Notes under the pieces: model-generated
The model's input: the letters and a program-made list of their open reading frames with translations, nothing else
What the model was told of the DNA's origin: nothing
The model's database searches: none
Shown: in pieces, positions 14,394-16,694 of the stretch
Position numbering within the stretch: position 1 is the stretch's first letter
How the letters are laid out: each line of letters opens with the position of its first letter
Program-made: the position numbers and the translations under genes
Assembly: GCA_003501385.1 (NCBI GenBank)
Contig: DNPN01000184.1
Location: forward strand, 1 to 16,694
Direction of reading: 5' to 3'
Length of the DNA stretch: 16,694 bases
Source of the DNA: Rhizobium sp.
Lineage (GTDB): Bacteria > Pseudomonadota > Alphaproteobacteria > Rhizobiales > Rhizobiaceae

Positions 14394-14422
14394 AGTTTAC
14401 GCCAAGCGTTGAGCACATCCAA
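14394..14422 (-). promoter_or_regulatory. Candidate housekeeping promoter for hpf-ptsN
   Basis: On the minus strand TTGGAT (14422-14417) and TAAACT (14399-14394) are separated by 17 bases. The predicted start near 14387 gives a leader of about 27 bases that includes the hpf ribosome binding site. This would make hpf independent of rpoN transcription. Confidence 0.4.
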
Positions 14423-14686
14423 GCGATTCTGTAAGGAAACATCAAAGGCTGTGCACGTTCTATCAGTGCGGTCTTATATCGATATTCTAAAGTACGTTTC
14501 ATGGATGAAATACGGAGATTTCGAGGCAAAACCTATGCCGACAACAACACCCGCAAGTCGTGTGTCATACAACTAACCATTTGATTTTACGTTTCCCTTC
14601 GACCACGAAAGCCGTTCCCTCTTATGGGAGCTATCCAGTAGTGGGAGCCGATGAAATTGTCAAGATTTTGTTAACTATTGTATCAG

Positions 14687-14713
14687 AAAAGCCAAGCCGT
14701 CCGGCCCCTTGGC
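14687..14713 (-). terminator. Weak candidate terminator after rpoN
   Basis: Read leftward, GCCAAG (14713-14708) pairs with CTTGGC (14696-14691) around a GC-rich loop, and four T residues follow. It lies about 100 bases past the rpoN stop. The short T-run makes it a modest candidate. Confidence 0.35.
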
Positions 14714-14811
14714 ATCAAACACCTCAGCCATACATTGCAAGTTCAAACGCACTTTCGCGTGTGCATTGGATCACGCCATATTTTTCGTCGCTCAATCATC
14801 GCAAACGACGC

Positions 14812-16362
14812 TCAAGCAGAATTTTTGGCCAGAGCCCGCTTTTCCCGGCGCCGCTGCACAGACGAGGGAATGTTCATGGCTTCCCGATATTTCGCAACGG
14901 TGCGGCGTGCCAGTTCGACACCGCCTTTTTTGAGACTGTCGACAATGTCATCATCCGACAAAATACTATCAGGCCCCTCCTGCGCGATCAGCGCACGGAT
15001 ACGATGGCGCACGGCCTCCGCCGAGTGACTATCGCCACCCTCGGCAGAACTGATGGAGACACTGAAGAAATATTTCAGCTCAAACAGCCCACGCGGTGTG
15101 AGCATATATTTGTTCGCAGTCACACGGCTGACCGTGGATTCATGCATTTTAATGGCGTCGGCCACCGTTTTGAGGTTCAGCGGCCGTAAATGATCCACGC
15201 CATAGCGCAAGAAAGCGTCTTGCTGGCGGATGATTTCCGATGCCACCTTCATGATGGTCTTGGCGCGCTGATCCAAGCTGCGCGTCAACCAATTGGCCGT
15301 TTGCAGGCATTCTGTCAAAAACCCCTGCTCATCCTCGGCCTTGGTGCAGTTTTGCCGGACTTGCGCAAAATAAGTGTTGTTAACCAGTACTCTGGGCAAG
15401 GTCTCCGCATTCAACTCCACCAGCCAGCTGCCATCAGGCGCTGAAGACACCAGCACATCCGGAATGACAGTTTCCGATGAGGAGCTTTCAAAACCGGCAC
15501 CTGGCTTCGGGTTCAGCTTGCGAATTTCGGCCAGCATATCGAGAAGGTCTTCTTCATCGACGCCACACAAGCGTTTCAACGTGGCAAAGTCGCGTTTGGC
15601 CAGCAGATCAAGATTTTGCACCAAGGCGGCCATCGCCGGGTCCAGCCGGTCTTTCTGCGCAAGCTGAATGGCCAGGCACTCGCCAAGATCGCGGGCGAAC
15701 AGGCCCGCTGGCTCCATGGTCTGCAGGGCTGTAAGAATACGCTCAACATCCGGCATCGAGACGCCCAACTGGCTGGATACGTCGGTGAGGTCCACCCGCA
15801 GGTAGCCGGCATCATCCAACTGATCAATCAACACCAACGCCACATGCCGATCGACCGGCGCTGACAGCACAAAGGGCAACTGCTGACCAAGATGCTCGCG
15901 CAAGGAGACTTTGCCCGCGACAAAATCATCCAGATCATAGCCCTCGCCCGTATCCGACTGGCTGCCGGGCATGGACTTCCACTGGCCGAGCATTTCGGGT
16001 GAGTCAATTTTTGGGGTGGCACCATCGTCACCAAAGCTGGCATCATAATTGGCATCCAGCCGATCATTCAGAACGCCATCGCCGCTTTGCTCGTACCAGT
16101 CGCTTTCAAGCCCGCCAGCGTCGGCAGACTGTGGAGCAGCCTCCGCCTCGCCTTCACCGACGTCACGACCGCCGTCAGCACTGCTGCCTACCGCATCATC
16201 ATTTGGTGCAATTTCAAGCAGGGGATTCTTTTCAACTTCCTGTGAAATGAACTGGAGAAGCTCAAAATGAGTCATCTGTAACAGCTGAATCGACTGCATC
16301 AACTGCGGCGTCATCACCAGCGACTGCGACTGGCGGAATTCGAGGCGTTGACTGAGTGCCAT
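14812..16362 (-). CDS. rpoN: RNA polymerase sigma-54 factor RpoN
   Basis: RpoN directs polymerase to -24/-12 promoters and needs AAA+ activators such as NtrC, NifA or DctD. The 516-residue protein has the Gln/Leu-rich activator-responsive region I (about 1-50, LVMTPQLMQSIQLLQM), an acidic linker (about 53-145), the core-binding domain (about 150-290), the helix-turn-helix region near 395-420 (LKTVADAIKMHESTVSRVTANKYM) and the diagnostic RpoN box ARRTVAKYRE at 485-494. The length is usual for rhizobia. The ATG at 16362 has only a poor ribosome binding site (GGAG lies about 15 bases away). In most relatives it follows lptB directly, and here too an lptB lies 105 bases upstream, but it is the second, divergent copy. 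Confidence 0.97.
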   Translation of the reverse strand: MALSQRLEFRQSQSLVMTPQLMQSIQLLQMTHFELLQFISQEVEKNPLLEIAPNDDAVGSSADGGRDVGEGEAEAAPQSADAGGLESDWYEQSGDGVLNDRLDANYDASFGDDGATPKIDSPEMLGQWKSMPGSQSDTGEGYDLDDFVAGKVSLREHLGQQLPFVLSAPVDRHVALVLIDQLDDAGYLRVDLTDVSSQLGVSMPDVERILTALQTMEPAGLFARDLGECLAIQLAQKDRLDPAMAALVQNLDLLAKRDFATLKRLCGVDEEDLLDMLAEIRKLNPKPGAGFESSSSETVIPDVLVSSAPDGSWLVELNAETLPRVLVNNTYFAQVRQNCTKAEDEQGFLTECLQTANWLTRSLDQRAKTIMKVASEIIRQQDAFLRYGVDHLRPLNLKTVADAIKMHESTVSRVTANKYMLTPRGLFELKYFFSVSISSAEGGDSHSAEAVRHRIRALIAQEGPDSILSDDDIVDSLKKGGVELARRTVAKYREAMNIPSSVQRRREKRALAKNSA

Positions 16363-16454
16363 GGCGGAAGCCGCCTGCTCCAGATTGGTCCGTTTCTTGC
16401 TTAAACCTTTCTGCGGCCGATGTACACGGCTTGACGTATTGGAAAAATTTTGTG

Positions 16455-16467
16455 CGGGAAAACCGGG
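16455..16467. repeat. 13-base remnant of the palindromic repeat behind the second lptB
   Basis: cgggaaaaccggg (its reverse complement cccggttttcccg equals 121-133 of copy A) follows the lptB stop codon TAG with no gap. In copies A and B the same TAG is separated from this core by 22 bases, so this may be an internally deleted copy. At 13 bases, chance similarity cannot be excluded. Confidence 0.4.
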
Positions 16468-16694
16468 CTAGAGCTTGAATTCCTCGCCCAGATAGAGCCG
16501 CCGGACGTCCGGATTGTTGACGATCTCCTCCGGGCTGCCCTCGGTCAGAATCTCGCCGGCATAGACGATGTAGGCGCGGTCGGTGAGACCCAGCGTTTCG
16601 CGGACATTGTGGTCGGTGATCAGCACGCCGATACCGCGTTCCTTGAGGAAGCGGACGATGCGCTGAATTTCGATCACGGCGATCGGGTCAATCC
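16468..16694 (-). CDS. lptB: Second LptB-type ABC ATPase, 3' part (5' end outside window)
   Basis: The last 74 or so codons of an ABC ATPase are visible, starting inside the Walker B/D-loop region (IDPIAV) and including the H-loop TDHNVRETL and the typical LptB end PDVRRLYLGE. Over 74 residues it is identical to the complete LptB at 7076-7888 at 54 positions (73%, counted by hand). Its codons end in G or C far more often (about 84% against about 66% in the matching part of the other copy), and the fragment is about 61% GC. It is therefore not a recent duplicate. It lies 105 bases upstream of rpoN on the same strand, the normal place for lptB. Whether lptA and lptC copies lie beyond the edge cannot be seen. 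Confidence 0.9.
   Translation of the reverse strand, partial: IDPIAVIEIQRIVRFLKERGIGVLITDHNVRETLGLTDRAYIVYAGEILTEGSPEEIVNNPDVRRLYLGEEFKL

Larger units (their letters stand above)
14361..14811. other. 451-base gene-poor spacer between rpoN and hpf
   Basis: I see no convincing gene here. The overlapping plus-strand frames (14292-14576, 14560-15189 and others) run antisense into hpf or rpoN and resemble nothing known. The spacer holds a promoter candidate close to hpf, a weak hairpin with a short T-run after rpoN, and two dyads: ATATCGATAT at 14476-14485 and TTTCAT-gg-ATGAAA at 14497-14510. No sigma-54 promoter (TGGCAC-N5-TTGCA) was found. Confidence 0.5.

Noticed and set aside
14361..14811. 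Sigma-54 promoter controlling hpf
   Set aside because: TGGCATCAAAC near 14709 resembles a -24 element but lacks the TTGC -12 element at the required spacing and points away from hpf.

Overview
The window reads as ordinary chromosomal core DNA of an alphaproteobacterium, most likely a member of the Hyphomicrobiales (Rhizobiaceae or a close family). The grounds are the near-canonical rhizobial sequences of IhfB, LptB, Rph, RpoN, long HPF and PtsN, the gene set linking lptCAB, rpoN, hpf and ptsN with grpE, hrcA, rph, rdgB and hemW, and intergenic palindromes of a type that is common in rhizobia. I assigned all functions by recognising motifs and family sequence; no database was searched.

Layout. 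1-236: the possible 3' tail of an unknown plus-strand gene, then a palindromic repeat. 237-5370 (minus strand): read in the direction of transcription, ihfB, a LapA-domain membrane protein, an RlmI-like SAM methyltransferase, a TrmH-family RNA methyltransferase and lspA, with a soluble hybrid histidine kinase after lspA. The last methyltransferase junctions overlap (ATGA, TGATG), so those genes are probably translationally coupled. 5371-5870: a gene-poor divergent spacer. 5871-7888 (plus): lptC-lptA-lptB, the LPS transport module, closed by a strong intrinsic terminator that lies inside a mosaic of intergenic repeats (7927-8190). 8187-11178 (minus): rph, a VOC-fold protein, rdgB and hemW, a tight operon for RNA 3'-end processing, nucleotide-pool cleaning and haem chaperoning. 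11339-13162 (plus): hrcA-grpE, heat-shock control, with a good RpoH-type promoter candidate in front of grpE and a terminator after it. 13257-16362 (minus): rpoN, hpf and ptsN, the sigma-54, ribosome hibernation and nitrogen-PTS block. 16468-16694 (minus, cut by the window edge): the 3' end of a second, divergent lptB.

The genes are conventional; the interest lies in their arrangement. The block rpoN-hpf-ptsN-grpE-hrcA-rph-rdgB-hemW is internally in the order I recall from other rhizobia, but relative to lptCAB it appears turned around. One end now abuts lptB (through the repeat mosaic) and the other abuts a second lptB whose codon use and protein sequence differ from the first. A repeat family supplies the TAG stop codon of hemW and probably of the gene at the left edge, and a 13-base remnant of it lies directly behind the stop of the second lptB. 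I see no phage, CRISPR array, tRNA or rRNA gene, insertion sequence, toxin-antitoxin pair or defence locus, and nothing that I would call a new system.
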